A stretch of DNA of 64,000 nucleotides from Tetranychus cinnabarinus (GCA_022266195.1 WHVY01000001.1:14942001-15006000); one strand, 5' to 3'. Shown: positions 10,343 to 21,745, counted from the stretch's first letter. Notes: generated by a model from the letters alone, not told the origin. Numbers and translations: made by a program.

Positions 10343-11788
10343 TTATTGAAAGTTTACTGTAAACATCATAATTAGAGAAATATTTTCAATCAAATACTGT
10401 AAATCGAAAGGTGAAATTCAGTTATTATGGTTGCTCTAAGGCAAGAAGTTGATACTTACAATGACGAACATTTCAGTTGTCATATCCAGGAATTGTCCGA
10501 TAGTAAAAGCAATATCAGTTCTTGAGAGTCGATCCTGTACATCAGTCTCCTTAAAATCACAAAGTAAATTTACATTATTTCATGACTAAAAGAGAAACCA
10601 GACATTACCTTAATAGAAACTATTGCATCCAATTGTAAACGACACGTACCTTTCCTTAGGTTTTTACAATAAGAGCTCATCTGAAAGTAAAACGATCAAA
10701 CTCACTAATTGCTAATTGAATGATCAAAAGAAAAGTTAAATTAATTTTTACCTTTGTCAGTACAATTCCATTGACATACGAGCAAACTCCAATTGATATG
10801 AAACCATTTAGAGCAACAATTGTGAGAAAAACGTCCAAATAGTTATGATCAATGTGAACAACAGCTGCTAGGTAAACCCCAAAATCTGAAGTAAAAGACA
10901 TTCCAAAGTAAAGAAATATGAGCCAGTTTCTGAATCGAACGTTGAGATGTTCGATTTCATTCTGATATTGAATAACCTCACGAATAGTAGCTTTATACAT
11001 GAGCAAGTAGTCAACTTTGTGCGAACTTCTTCTTTTCTTGGCAAAATGCTCTACATTCTCAGCTACATGAACAGCTTTAAAGTAAAAGTAAGCCAAATGG
11101 ATTGTAACCAAACCCCCGGTTAATAGGAGGTTGATCAAGGCCCAAACAAGTCCAAGATAAGTGACAAAAAGCCAACAATAAGTGTAAATAAATTGTTGAG
11201 GTGTTTTTGGTAGCTGAGATATTGATTCACTAATAATGACTAAAGTTGGAGCAAGACTAATTGTGAAAAGAATGATCAAATTGACCCACCAAATCGCTAG
11301 ATTGTTGGCCACAAAACGAAACTTTAAACAATAAAATGGACTCATAAGTAAAACTTGACTTCTAAATCCTTTTGAATATAATGTATCGTACAATCTAAGT
11401 GTCTTTAAATGACCCTTTTTAACCAAATATATCCAAAAATGTCTCAACACTTCACCGAAAATGGCCATGTACAACCAGAAAAGCCAAAAAAATCGCCGAC
11501 TGGATGACCACAAAAAAAGTCACCAAAAATATGAAGCCATTGATCGGGTAAATTAAAGACGCTTAACAATGCTAAATGGCCAATATTGGCGAATATTATA
11601 CAGAAATAAATGATGGATTTTACTTTAGTCCATTTCGATGGTGTTATGCTTGAATCCTGGGCAAATCCGTTTGGTAAAATATTAAATGCAATGCAAAACG
11701 ACTCAAGTCGTTTAATGTCTTTTATTACCACAGCATCATCGACATTACTTGATCGAAATCCAAGAGCAAGTTGAATCAATTTTGACAT
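10343..11788 (-). pseudogene. Gustatory-receptor-like gene copy with a frameshift
   Basis: This is the close paralogue of the receptor at 32756-34206. The ATG is at 11788 and the four-exon structure is retained (final stop at 10343-10345). In exon 1, near 11500, a single G present in the parent is missing, which shifts the frame after GDFFCGHP and splits exon 1 into two overlapping open frames. The rest of the coding sequence is well conserved. Loss of function is likely unless the base is a sequencing error. Confidence 0.8.
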
Positions 11789-12475
11789 AGTTTAAAGGAT
11801 AATATTAAGTTCAATAAGCCCTGTGAATTAGCTCAATTCGTCGGATATTAATTCCAAAGAAGACTTGATCTGTGCCAACTGAATATGATGATAAATATAT
11901 GATAATATGCCCAGTGAATTCACTGATGACTGAAGGCATAATGAATGAAATGCAGTTCAAAATGGATTTCAAGATTGAAGGTTGAATCTAAAGTTCATCA
12001 CTCATTGAAAATTCAGAAGTTAAAACCATCGAGAATAATATCATAACTCATTATGCATGTGATTGATTTGGAATTAGCGCCATTGAAGTGAGCAGTTTGG
12101 AAAATTACTTATGAAATGTTGAAATTATGAAGTTCAAAGTGTGATACAATTCATTATCATGCATAATTCAAATAATCTGAAAAAAAACTTGAGCTAAAAT
12201 TTAAAATCAATAAACTTTATTAATCTCCTTTTGGCTGTTTATTTCAAGGCCAATCGATCGGTTCATAAATATTAAGTTCATTAGCAGTTTACAATTTAAC
12301 CTATTTAAGAGAGAGAAAATGTCAACATTAACTATTAAAATTAAATCGATTTTTTAAAGATCTCATAAGTCGTTTTATTACATTGTATACTGTTATTTGA
12401 ATTATGAATTTATCAAGTGACAATTAATAATTAGAAAATAATTCATCTTTTAATTATTGTCACGGTGTTTTTATA
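11789..12475. other. Duplicated 5' flank of the receptor copy
   Basis: This non-coding stretch matches the reverse complement of about 32050-32755, the upstream region of the intact receptor, and may therefore hold the shared promoter. I recognise no specific site. Confidence 0.6.
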
Positions 12476-13981
12476 CACTCAATTTCAAAAGTGATGCATA
12501 ACAATAAAGAATTGATTAAAAAAGGCGCACATTTTTCGATCGGGGACTAAACCATAGAAACTAATTCCCATTAGCATGTTAATTGTTTACAATAATTTAA
12601 AGTGATTAGTCTATTGTTTAAGGCCAGTTTTCCGCGATCTGAAGTTTTTATATTAACTTTTTGTTTGTCAAAATTGATGCATAATTGGTCATAAATTGGT
12701 AAGTTTAGGTCATTTTTCGAAAATTTTTGTGTTATTCTAATCTTAATCTATTCCTTATTCATTTCAATTGCAATTTCAATTCAATTCAATGCAAGAACAG
12801 ACATAATCAGCAAATTTTAAGGCTTCATGATGAGCATCCCGATTGGCCGCAGAGTAAACTCGCCGAAATAGTCTGAAAAAATCAATCAACTATCAGTCGA
12901 TTTTTAAGAGGTGCAAATGGAGGAAAACGAACAGGTAGACCCAAAGTAACTTCTTTGCGTGATGATCGAGCGATCGTTAAGGAGGCAAAATTAGGCAAAA
13001 AAAGTTGTGCTGAGGTCAAAAATGATCTTAATTTAGAATGCTCAGTATCCACAATCTATGGCAGGCTAAGATCTGACCCGAATACAAAATTTGGAAAACA
13101 CAAAGGCAAACCTGCACTGAGTTAAGCTCATAAGGCTAAACGATTAGCATTTGCCAAGGAAATGGTATCACTGAGTGCTGACGGATGGTCTTAAATTATC
13201 TGGTCAAATGAGAAAAAATGGAATTTAGATGGACCGATGTTTTTAGTATGACCTTCGTAAGGAGAAAGAAATTTTTCGAAGAGACAAGGGGTCGGGGAAG
13301 TGGAATAATTTGGACTGGCTTTGCAGTGCGAGGGCGAACAGAAATTGCTTTTGTAAAAAGTAATTCTAATGATTACCAAGATATTCTAGCTGAGTATTTA
13401 TTGCCTGTTGGTCCACTTATAACTGACGGCAATTATATTTTTATGCAAAATAATGCGTCAATCCATCGATCCTTTTCAACAAAAAGTTTTCTTGAAGCTA
13501 ATGAGGTTCGAACCTTAGATTGGCCTCCATTATCTCCTGACCTTAACCCAATAGAGAACCTATGGGGATGGTTAGCAAGAAAAATTCATGCTCATGGAAA
13601 GCAATATTCATCGATTTCTGAGCTCAAATGCGCTATTCTGAATAGTTGAAATGAATTTTCCGATGAATTGATTAAGAATCTTGTAAACTCTTTGAAGAAT
13701 AGAATGATCAAAGTTATTGAATTGAAAGGTGGTTTCATTGACTACTGAGCATTATCTTCCATGTTATCCCTGATTATGCATGAATTTTGACAAAAAAGAT
13801 ATAATGCTATTTAGATTAAATTAATATAACTCATTTCAATTTAAAAAGAAGATAATTTTTTTGACTTGATAATCTTGATCTAATCATAAACAAACTATAA
13901 AATTAAAATCAGATTACGTTCCGCACATTGAACTGAGTTTCATTGATTATCATGTTAATGCATCACTTTTGAAATTGAGTG
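12476..13981 (+). mobile_element. Tc1-type DNA transposon, inactive
   Basis: Perfect 24-bp terminal inverted repeats starting cactcaatttcaaaagtgat lie at 12476-12499 and 13958-13981, flanked on both sides by TA, the expected Tc1/mariner target duplication. The homologous place in the parent block (about 32046-32047) is an empty TA. It carries one decayed transposase gene. Confidence 0.9.
12789..13748 (+). pseudogene. Tc1-like DD34E transposase, dead
   Basis: The N-terminal helix-turn-helix region (with GGKRTGRPK) and the catalytic domain are recognisable, ending at a stop at 13746-13748. Several stops and frameshifts interrupt it. The first catalytic Asp is replaced (WSNEKKWNLDGP, codon 13207-13209 AAT) and so is the second (QNNASIH, codon 13449-13451 AAT); the Glu of DLNPIENLWGWL remains, 34 residues after the second position, which defines the Tc1 DD34E class. 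It cannot be active. Confidence 0.85.
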
Positions 13982-14026
13982 TAAAATTTAATAACAAGTG
14001 TGTTTATAATAATATAATAGTAATAA

Positions 14027-14574
14027 TAGACCTGAGAACGATCCGATTAAAGATCGATCCGGATCGATCCTGCATGTACCGATCCGAGCTCGATCCGATC
14101 TTTTTGCAGAACGATTAATCAATAAACGGATCGATCCTTTTTTATTTTATATTTAGCATGTTTTTATCGGTCGAAAATCACGAAAATGAGATAATTTGAG
14201 AATTTTATTTTATTATTGAGCATAAATATGAAACTCATTCGCCCTAACATTACATTCATAAGAAAATTATTATCAAAAGTGAAATTTTGATCAAATTTAA
14301 TTCAAATTTTCCCGCCGCTTCTTGAACACAGAAAAAAACACAAAAAGGTCATTTCTGACCCTGACTTTTTTTTGTAAACCTAGCCGTTAGCATAGAAGTA
14401 ATAAAAAACTAATTTAAAACTCTTAAATATAAAAGTTTTGGTTGAATTTCTGCCAACCAAAAATTTTGAAAAAAGATCGTTTGGGATCGATTAAAGCTCG
14501 ATCCTGAATCGAAGTTTTGCCTAACGATCCGAGGATCGGATCGATTCTAAAAAACAGCGATCTTCTCAGGTCTA
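14027..14574. mobile_element. hAT-type non-autonomous element (MITE)
   Basis: A 548-bp element begins tagacctgag and ends with its inverse, flanked by a perfect 8-bp duplication agtaataa (14019-14026 and 14575-14582). An 8-bp duplication and TAG-starting ends fit the hAT superfamily. Both subterminal regions are crowded with gatc-type words (gatccga, gatcgatcc), possibly transposase binding sites. No coding capacity is seen. It is absent at the equivalent site near 32015. Confidence 0.85.
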
Positions 14575-14639
14575 AGTAATAAATCGATGTAGCTTGATCA
14601 TGAAATGAGCTCTAGTGTTTCTGCGATTATATCGAATCG

Positions 14640-14712
14640 ACGATTCTCCATGCCCCCTGGTTAACCCTGGGGGGGCGGGCCGCCCTTACCTGCTCCGGCG
14701 TAGTCGTCGGCT
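14640..14712. other. Short GC-rich island with a palindromic core
   Basis: An abrupt GC-rich run, containing an imperfect palindrome ccccctggttaaccctgggg, lies between the end of the inverted duplication and the third FERRY3 fragment. It looks foreign to its surroundings. Its origin is unknown; a transposon end or filler DNA at a rearrangement junction are both possible. Confidence 0.4.
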
Positions 14713-14751
14713 TTAAGTAATTATCGCAGTCTCTTCTTCTTTACTCTTTGT

Positions 14752-15238
14752 ATGTCACTTTACTCAAATTCACTCTCTGGACTTATCCTTCTTGTTGACA
14801 ATAGAATCAATAGTTATACTGGCATTAAAAAGGGTAAATATATTTTGATGGTAGCTTTCATCTAACATTTACTAATCATTTATTTTTTTACTTCATAGAA
14901 TTCAGTGAAAAGTGTCTTCAATCAACCGATTTCCATTTCCCTGATATTGAGGAACAGTTGAGTACGATTCGTTTAAAAGCGAGTAAATTTGATGCCAATA
15001 AGAAGTCTATAGAACTATCACCACTAAAACCAGGAGACTTTTACATCACTCGACATTCCAATTTGTCACAAGTCCATGTTGTCTTTCATTTAGTTATTGA
15101 TGAATCAATTTATTCCAATGATGTCAGTTCTCGCCATTCTGTTATACTTGGGCTTGGGCTCCATGCTCTCCAGTATTTTTCGAATTTCTAATCCTCTGGT
15201 CTTGAAATCTAAAGATCCAAACCTTTGTAACTCAAAAT
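14752..15238 (+). pseudogene. Third, shorter fragment of FERRY3 homologue
   Basis: Matches exon 2 from the MSLYSNSL codons, its intron, and exon 3 of the gene at 34401-36159. It has an internal deletion of roughly 220 bp that joins VILGL directly to the region near the C-terminus and shifts the frame. It retains the parental stop region and 3' flank. Confidence 0.8.
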
Positions 15239-15445
15239 AAATTAAACTCTGATTGGGATTAAGATAATTCATTTGCTTAAAAAGTGATTATAAAAAGCCA
15301 TCAATATGATTGATTGAAATAAGACGATACAATGTTTGAAAATCGTACCGGCTATTGAAGCTTTATTAACTTTTGACAAAATGCAAATTATTATAATTTT
15401 AAACTCTAAAATGAACACAACGAGATTGCAATTATCAAGTGAAGT

Positions 15446-15789
15446 TTATTGAAAGTTTACTGTAAACATCATAATTAGAGAAATATTTTCAATCAAATAC
15501 TGTAAATCGAAAGGTAAAATTCAGTTAATATACAACCATCTAAGGCAAGAAGTTGATACTTACAATGACGAATATTTCAGTCGTCATATCCAGGAATTGG
15601 CCGATAGTAAAAGCAATATCAGTCCTTGAGAGTCGATCCTGTAAATCAGTTTCCTAAAATCACAAAGTAAATTGGATTCCACATCACTTCATGGCTAACA
15701 GAGAAACCAGACATTACCTTGATAGAAACTATTGCATCCAATTGTAACCGACACGTACCTTTCCTTAGATTTTTACAATAAGAGCTCAT
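15446..15789 (-). pseudogene. 3' exons (2-4) of the receptor gene, partial copy
   Basis: Read on the minus strand this holds exon 2 (starting at 15789 with ATGAGC), exon 3 and the final exon (stop at 15446-15448) of the 32756-type receptor. The large first exon is missing and is replaced by unrelated palindromic DNA. Confidence 0.8.
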
Positions 15790-16414
15790 CTAGAAGTAAC
15801 TACTAACTTTGATTATTCTATTGATTCTGCAATTCCATATATTAGCAACACTTTTATGAAAAATAAAGAGAGCATGTCTTCTCTTTCTTTCCTGCAATTT
15901 TTTGTCTCTTTTTAAAACAAACTCTTTTTCAATCAAATATTTTTAATTGTGTTTGACTAACTGTTGATGGTATTACAGTTAGCTCAACTATTATATCGCT
16001 AAAATCAGAAAGTTAATTACTAGCAATTAATATTTTGCTGATTTCAATTGCATAGAACCATCGCCAGTTAGCTAGTTATGATTTTAGAACTTTTAAAGGA
16101 TCGCTATTTTTTCAAACAACTGATCTAACTGTTATTGAATCAACAGTTAATCAATAATCAATTACAATAAAGGGGTATGTTCACCCAAAATTGACTTGTC
16201 TCAAATTTTATCAAATGTTATTTTATTGAAAGAAGACATTGAAAAAATAGGTTTAACCCAAAAATGGGCTCTGAAAACGTTTCCGTTTGACCACAATCTT
16301 GTCCGAAAGTAGAACTGTTTTTTGATCATAACTCATGAATTCGTCATGCAATCGGGCTGAAATTCAGTTTAATGGTCAATCTATTGCACACATATACACT
16401 GTAGAAAACAGAAC
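15604..16414. repeat. Left arm of an 811-bp-arm palindrome
   Basis: This arm pairs with 16825-17635 without any net insertion or deletion: paired coordinates sum to 33239 at both ends. I noticed only one mismatch (near 16157). It covers receptor exon 2, part of exon 3, intronic/flanking DNA and one end of a repeat element. Confidence 0.9.
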
Positions 16415-17067
16415 TCTCTTAGGCATTTCGTTCTTTTGTTTATAAGGGTAGATCATTTTCCGCTTTACGATCGATAATGGAAACAGATCAAACTCTAGAA
16501 TATTTTTTAATAGATCAAAATGCTTTATTTATTCATAGCTATGCTCCGACACACGATTGTAGCTATTGACTCTGTGGTTTAGTGAAGTGACCTCAAACAA
16601 GCGAAAAGCTATAACTCCGTAACCTGAAATGTGATCTTGATGAAATAAACGTCAAACGACTTAAAATCGTCGACATCATAACATATATAATGGTCTAGGC
16701 CTTTGACACTCGTTTGAAAAAAATAGTTGTACTCAATTTACAAAAGTACCATTTTTAAACACTACTGATTTTTTCGATAGAGTCAACAAAAGCAGTTCAT
16801 ACTTCGACCATTATATAGTCGAAGGTTCTGTTTTCTACAGTGTATATGTGTGCAATAGATTGACCATTAAACTGAATTTCAGCCCGATTGCATGACGAAT
16901 TCATGAGTTATGATCAAAAAACAGTTCTACTTTCGGACAAGATTGTGGTCAAACGGAAACGTTTTCAGAGCCCATTTTTGGGTTAAACCTATTTTTTCAA
17001 TGTCTTCTTTCAATAAAATAACATTTGATAAAATTTGAGACAAGTCAATTTTGGGTGAACATACCCC
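16172..17067. mobile_element. Putative fold-back element inside the palindrome
   Basis: The sequence ggggtatgttcacccaaaat at 16172 and its inverse at 17067 also form the edge of a further partial copy at 17637-17823, so this is a repeat with its own boundary. The terminal repeats within the element are ~243 bp and the unique centre is 16415-16824. I see no coding capacity. Because the outer palindrome continues beyond it, target duplications cannot be read. Confidence 0.5.
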
Positions 17068-17635
17068 TTTATTGTAATTGAATATTGATTAACTGTTGAT
17101 TCAATAACAGTTAGATCAGTTGTTTGAAAAAATAGCGATCCTTTAAAAGTTCTAAAATCATAACTAGCTAACTGGCGATGGTTCTATGCAATTGAAATCA
17201 GCAAAATATTAATTGCTAGTAATTAACTTTCTGATTTTAGCGATATAATAGTTGAGCTAACTGTAATACCATCAACAGTTAGTCAAACACAATTAAAAAT
17301 ATTTGATTGAAAAAGAGTTTGTTTTAAAAAGAGACAAAAAATTGCAGGAAAGAAAGAGAAGACATGCTCTCTTTATTTTTCATAAAAGTGTTGCTAATAT
17401 ATGGAATTGCAGAATCAATAGAATAATCAAAGTTAGTAGTTACTTCTAGATGAGCTCTTATTGTAAAAATCTAAGGAAAGGTACGTGTCGGTTACAATTG
17501 GATGCAATAGTTTCTATCAAGGTAATGTCTGGTTTCTCTGTTAGCCATGAAGTGATGTGGAATCCAATTTACTTTGTGATTTTAGGAAACTGATTTACAG
17601 GATCGACTCTCAAGGACTGATATTGCTTTTACTAT
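16825..17635. repeat. Right arm of the palindrome
   Basis: Reverse complement of 15604-16414. Its outer end breaks off within receptor exon 3 at 17635. Confidence 0.9.
17450..17635 (+). pseudogene. Receptor exon 2 and partial exon 3, inverted copy
   Basis: Mirror image of part of 15446-15789. Exon 2 (from ATGAGC) with its splice sites and the first part of exon 3 are intact, then the sequence jumps to the repeat at 17637. Confidence 0.8.
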
Positions 17636-17636
17636 T

Positions 17637-17823
17637 TACCGATTGCATGACGAATTCATGAGTTATGATCAAAAAACAGTTCTACTTTCGGACAAGATTG
17701 TGGTCAAACGGAAACGTTTTCAGAGCCCATTTTTGGGTTAAACCTATTTTTTCAATGTCTTCTTTCAATAAAATAACATTTGATAAAATTTGAGACAAGT
17801 CAATTTTGGGTGAACATACCCCT
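17637..17823 (+). repeat. Partial direct copy of the fold-back element end
   Basis: Repeats 16885-17067 in the same orientation almost exactly, ending gaacataccccttat. It abuts the palindrome's outer end. Confidence 0.85.
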
Positions 17824-19602
17824 TATTACAGCTGTTCGAAGCTATTAAAAATTGAACATTTTACAATTTTCACTGAAAACTGTAAGAATCAGTACAGTTA
17901 TAAGGTAACTTGTTTTCCACAGTGAGCGCTTGAGCAAGCAGATAGATGCGTAAAAAAAGTTTATGGAAGAAATCATTGCAACTTACTTCTGAAAGAGTAG
18001 AAGTCCAATTGTTGATGTAATTTTAATTCCGTGAAAGAAAGTTCTGAATGGAGTCCTGCAAAATAAAGAAATAAAGAAAGTCAGTATGTTTGTTACTTAA
18101 TGCAAACAAAAAATAATAACAACTCACTTTGACAGAAGTTAGATCTTATTGGTGCATTTCATTTGAATTTTTATGGGCGATTCGATCAAACAAGGAATGT
18201 GCCACGAGAGAATCGTTTATTTGTTATCATTACGGACTTGTTGTTGTAATAGAGCTAGTTGATCTGCCGTTGTCTGATTTCACATTGAAAACTTTACTAC
18301 ATGTATGCTACTGTACAGTATTTTTCAAAAAAACTGTCACTTCTCTATGTTTGTTTCAAGACGGAATATCTCTGATATTAGACTTGAAAATTTTATTAAA
18401 TGTTGGAAAGTGACTAAAACGTGTTCAGAGAGCTCGAATTTACAAAAATTTCAGCATTCAGAGTCCAATTTGTATGAAATAATTGTCATTGAAATGACCT
18501 CAGCTGCCTTAAATCATGAAAAAAGACTGCAAGTCTGTTTTGGATTTAAAATGCCACAAACTAAGGCATTAGCTTTGATAATGTGTGCTGAGTCAGTCGT
18601 ATAATCATTTTCATCGTTGAAAATAAAATTATAAAGTCGGAGTCTGAGGCTAATAAGCTTTAATTCGGGTCGGACACCTAAATTTCAACCAACCAACAGG
18701 TGACGCTTATTATTTCTCCATTATAAACTCCATAGAAGTTTTTAACTTACATAATTTTTCGACTCGAGATAAAAACTCGACTTGTTATGTGCTTAAAAGT
18801 CGAAGGACGGCACATATCATACTAATTTTTTGCAAATTTAATCTTTGACTCATATAGTTTCAGCTCAGTTAATCTTAATCATCTGATGTTTATAATTAAT
18901 AAAAAATAAATGTTTGTATTACTGACAATTTTTTTGAAAAATACTGTATGTATGTTAGCAATAGCAAGAGGGGCATTTTTTGCCGCGAAAGTGTAACCAT
19001 CTGCTAAATTGACAAATGGTATAAGATTTAACCCACTCGTAGAGCAGATCAAGTTATGAAGTTATCAAGTCTGCATCAAAGGGTAAGTAACGAGGTTTTT
19101 GCATTTTACACCTTTTTGATTGTTTAATCAGGCACAAGTCGGACTTCAGAAAAGTGTAGCAGAACGGTGTGCCTTAGTTGGCTGCTTATAGTCTACTTAA
19201 TTTTTTCATGTCTGCATTTTTCTCAATATTTAAATCAATCTTAATCGGTAATCAATCATCAATTTTACAAAATATTAGCAATACGTTATCATGAATGAGA
19301 CGATCACGATATCACAGGTGCAAATGATTTCATGCTGATGTAACTTATGAAAAATTTACAGCTCCCATTGAATAGCCTTGATTTCTATCAAAAATACAGT
19401 TTCCAATAAAACAAATACTAATCCCCATAGAAGAGCATACAATTTTTTTTCGAAAAAATTTAATAAAATGCCGAAATTGAGAAGGTGGCAGCCAATTCTA
19501 TTATTTTGGTCTTATCGAAGGTCGAATGTACCGATATTGACTAATAAAATCTCGATATTAACAATTTGTGAGGTTCCTTCGGCAAAGGTAATCAATAATT
19601 GA
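17824..19602. other. Intergenic DNA without recognisable genes
   Basis: About 18215-18290 resembles 26270-26345 (shared words around gagctagttgatctgccgtt), suggesting the tandem receptor block was once longer on this side. The open frames here are short and unlike any family I know. Confidence 0.5.
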
Positions 19603-20060
19603 TATTTTGAATTGTAACTCATATTAATTTCCACTTGTCAAAAGCTGCGAGTCCTGATGATGAATCAGATTTCAAAAAGGTATTATTAATAAAATTGTAT
19701 TAAATTTTACTAAAGATTGGCACAATTATGACTGATTACGATGAATTTAATCCATTGAGTCCAATTAAAAGTGCCGATAAAGCTAGTTTCTTACAACAAT
19801 CTTTCACTTAAAATAAATATATCATTTCAATAATATTGATTTAATGATTAAGCAAATTATTTGAAAAATATCATGTGGAATAGCATAAAATGATAATAGG
19901 ATTTTTAAATTAATTGTTTTTGAATGAACAATCGTGACAAAAAGAAACGATTTAAAATGTTGACGATAAAGTTGATCAAAAATCGAATGCTTTAAAAACG
20001 AAATTCAAATTCATTTTCATCACAATCAAGTTGCGATTGTGGATGAATGAAAAACAAATC

Positions 20061-21745
20061 ATGGCCTTCAATGTTTTGAGCGAACAGAAAAATTACGTTT
20101 TGGAAAAATTGTCAAGTTTTTCATTTACAGTGTCCAATTCAAATGAGTTTGATTCAACTGTTTGTAAACTAGTAAAGCAAACAGAAAGGTTGAACACTGT
20201 CTTTCAACTTGACTTTAATGATCGAGACCAAAGCAACTCATCTGGAGTGATTGCGTTTGGTTATCGTCGATACAAATGGATTGATTGGTTTATAACAAGC
20301 ATCTGTTTAATCACTTTGATAAGATTTGGTGTGCTCAGTTTCAGCACAAGTGATTCTGTTTCGTTTTACCTTGGAGATGTAGTATTTCGTGCTAAAGATC
20401 GTCAACCCATATATATATATGGTACAATAATGATATCAATGTTGTTCATTTTTCGAGAATGGATTTTGAATCTCAACGCAAAAGGAAGCTTCAAAATATT
20501 GTCTGCATGGAAAGTTTGTTTCAATGGTTTCAACTCGACCAATTTGCAAATGAATGATCTCGATGCTAAAAAATTTCGTTTCAGCATCTTTTTATTTTCT
20601 ATTTTTACACAAAATGTGATGCTTTCAATGCCTTTCTGTTCCGCATTATTGTTTATTTTACCATACACATCCAATCCTTGGACATACAAAGTTCCTGAAT
20701 TGGCCTTTTTCTGTCTTGTTTGGTCTTTTCCAGTTACCTTTGTTTTTACGCTTCTTTTCAATACTGCATATGGATTCTTCTGGTACTTAGTTTGCTCCAT
20801 TTGCTTTCATCTCTTTCGACTGTATGATTTGCTGCACTCTACAGATGACTTGAGTCACCGATTGGTTGATGGGAAACAACTTCGATCATTTTGTGTGTCT
20901 ATCATTAGCCGCCTAAACGCATTTGAAGTGGCTTCTCACGAATTTCGCTATCTACTGTTATATTATCTTTCAATATTTGCTGCCTTAGGTGATTTCGACA
21001 TTTTTCTTGGAATCATTGTTAAAGTTTACAATGATTCAGTTGCAAATATGTTCGCAATCCTCGGTTTCGCGATTCTGCTAGCTCTTGGAACTTTTGGTTT
21101 AGTTTTTGGAAATTTCATCTCAAAGGTAATTGACAGAATCGATTTCGATTCATATTTGATTGATTTTCATATTCTTTTAATTAGCTGGATAAGTTAACAG
21201 TGAAACTGCACCAACTATCCACCAAGAATAAACTTACGATCTGCACAGCAAACAAGGTAAATATGGATAATTTTTTAAAATGAACAAAAGCACAAGCGAA
21301 CATTACAATGTACTGATAATAAATTCACGTTTAAACGGAGTGACGGGAAAGCATAAAATCCGTATCCCAAGTCATTGATCTAACCAAATCAGATTTGCTC
21401 CGATTAAAATACAATCTGTAAATACTCAAATAAAATTGAAAACTCCTATTATCTTAAGTTGAGAATATACGGACTTACTCAAAGCGTGCATCTGATCTGT
21501 TTGTACAGGTTTTGGAGATAATGGATCGAGCTGCTGGACCATACAATGGATTGAAAATCGGAGACTTTTTGACTCTTGAGAAAAGTTTTGGCATAACGGT
21601 AAGATGAGTAAAAATACAATTGCGCTAAAACCCTAAATTCTGTTTCTTCTATTAGTTTATCTTAGAAAACATATCAACTTTAATGCTATTTATTTGCAAC
21701 ATTGGACCTTTGATGCATACTGCGAATCTCTCTAATCAAAAGTAA
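20061..21745 (+). CDS. Gustatory-receptor-like 7TM protein (receptor 1)
   Basis: Four exons: 20061-21125, 21185-21256, 21509-21598 and 21656-21745, all joined by phase-0 gt-ag introns, giving 438 residues. Exon 1 has six to seven hydrophobic segments. The C-terminal exons hold VLEIMDRAAGPYNGLKIGDF and the last membrane helix, FILENISTLMLF. The phase-0 intron just before the last helix is a hallmark of arthropod gustatory receptors, but the insect TYxxxxxQF signature is not present. An upstream in-frame ATG exists at 20043; 20061 is preferred because it makes exon 1 exactly as long (1065 bp) as in its paralogue at 27652. Such proteins are ligand-gated cation channels of chemosensory neurons. 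The ligand is unknown. Confidence 0.8.

Larger units (their letters stand above)
8837..14614 (-). repeat. Inverted segmental duplicate of 31974-35703
   Basis: This block is the reverse-complement relative of 31974-35703. It carries a receptor gene and the last two thirds of the FERRY3 gene with introns and flanking DNA retained, so it was copied as DNA and not via RNA. The copy is longer because a Tc1-type element (12476-13981) and a hAT-type MITE (14027-14574) inserted later; both sites are empty in the other copy. The match starts abruptly in FERRY3 exon 1 (8837 vs 35703) and ends near 14614 vs 31974. Confidence 0.85.

Noticed and set aside
10677..11513. Separate receptor gene starting at 11513
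   Set aside because: The frame is the second half of exon 1 after a single-base frameshift relative to the parent at 32756; its apparent start is out of frame with the true N-terminus.
14640..14712. tRNA or rRNA fragment in the GC-rich island
   Set aside because: I could not fit a cloverleaf or a familiar rRNA segment; the palindrome alone is not enough.
18129..18604. Two overlapping frames after the palindrome
   Set aside because: No similarity to receptors or other families; part of this DNA is repeated non-coding at 26270.
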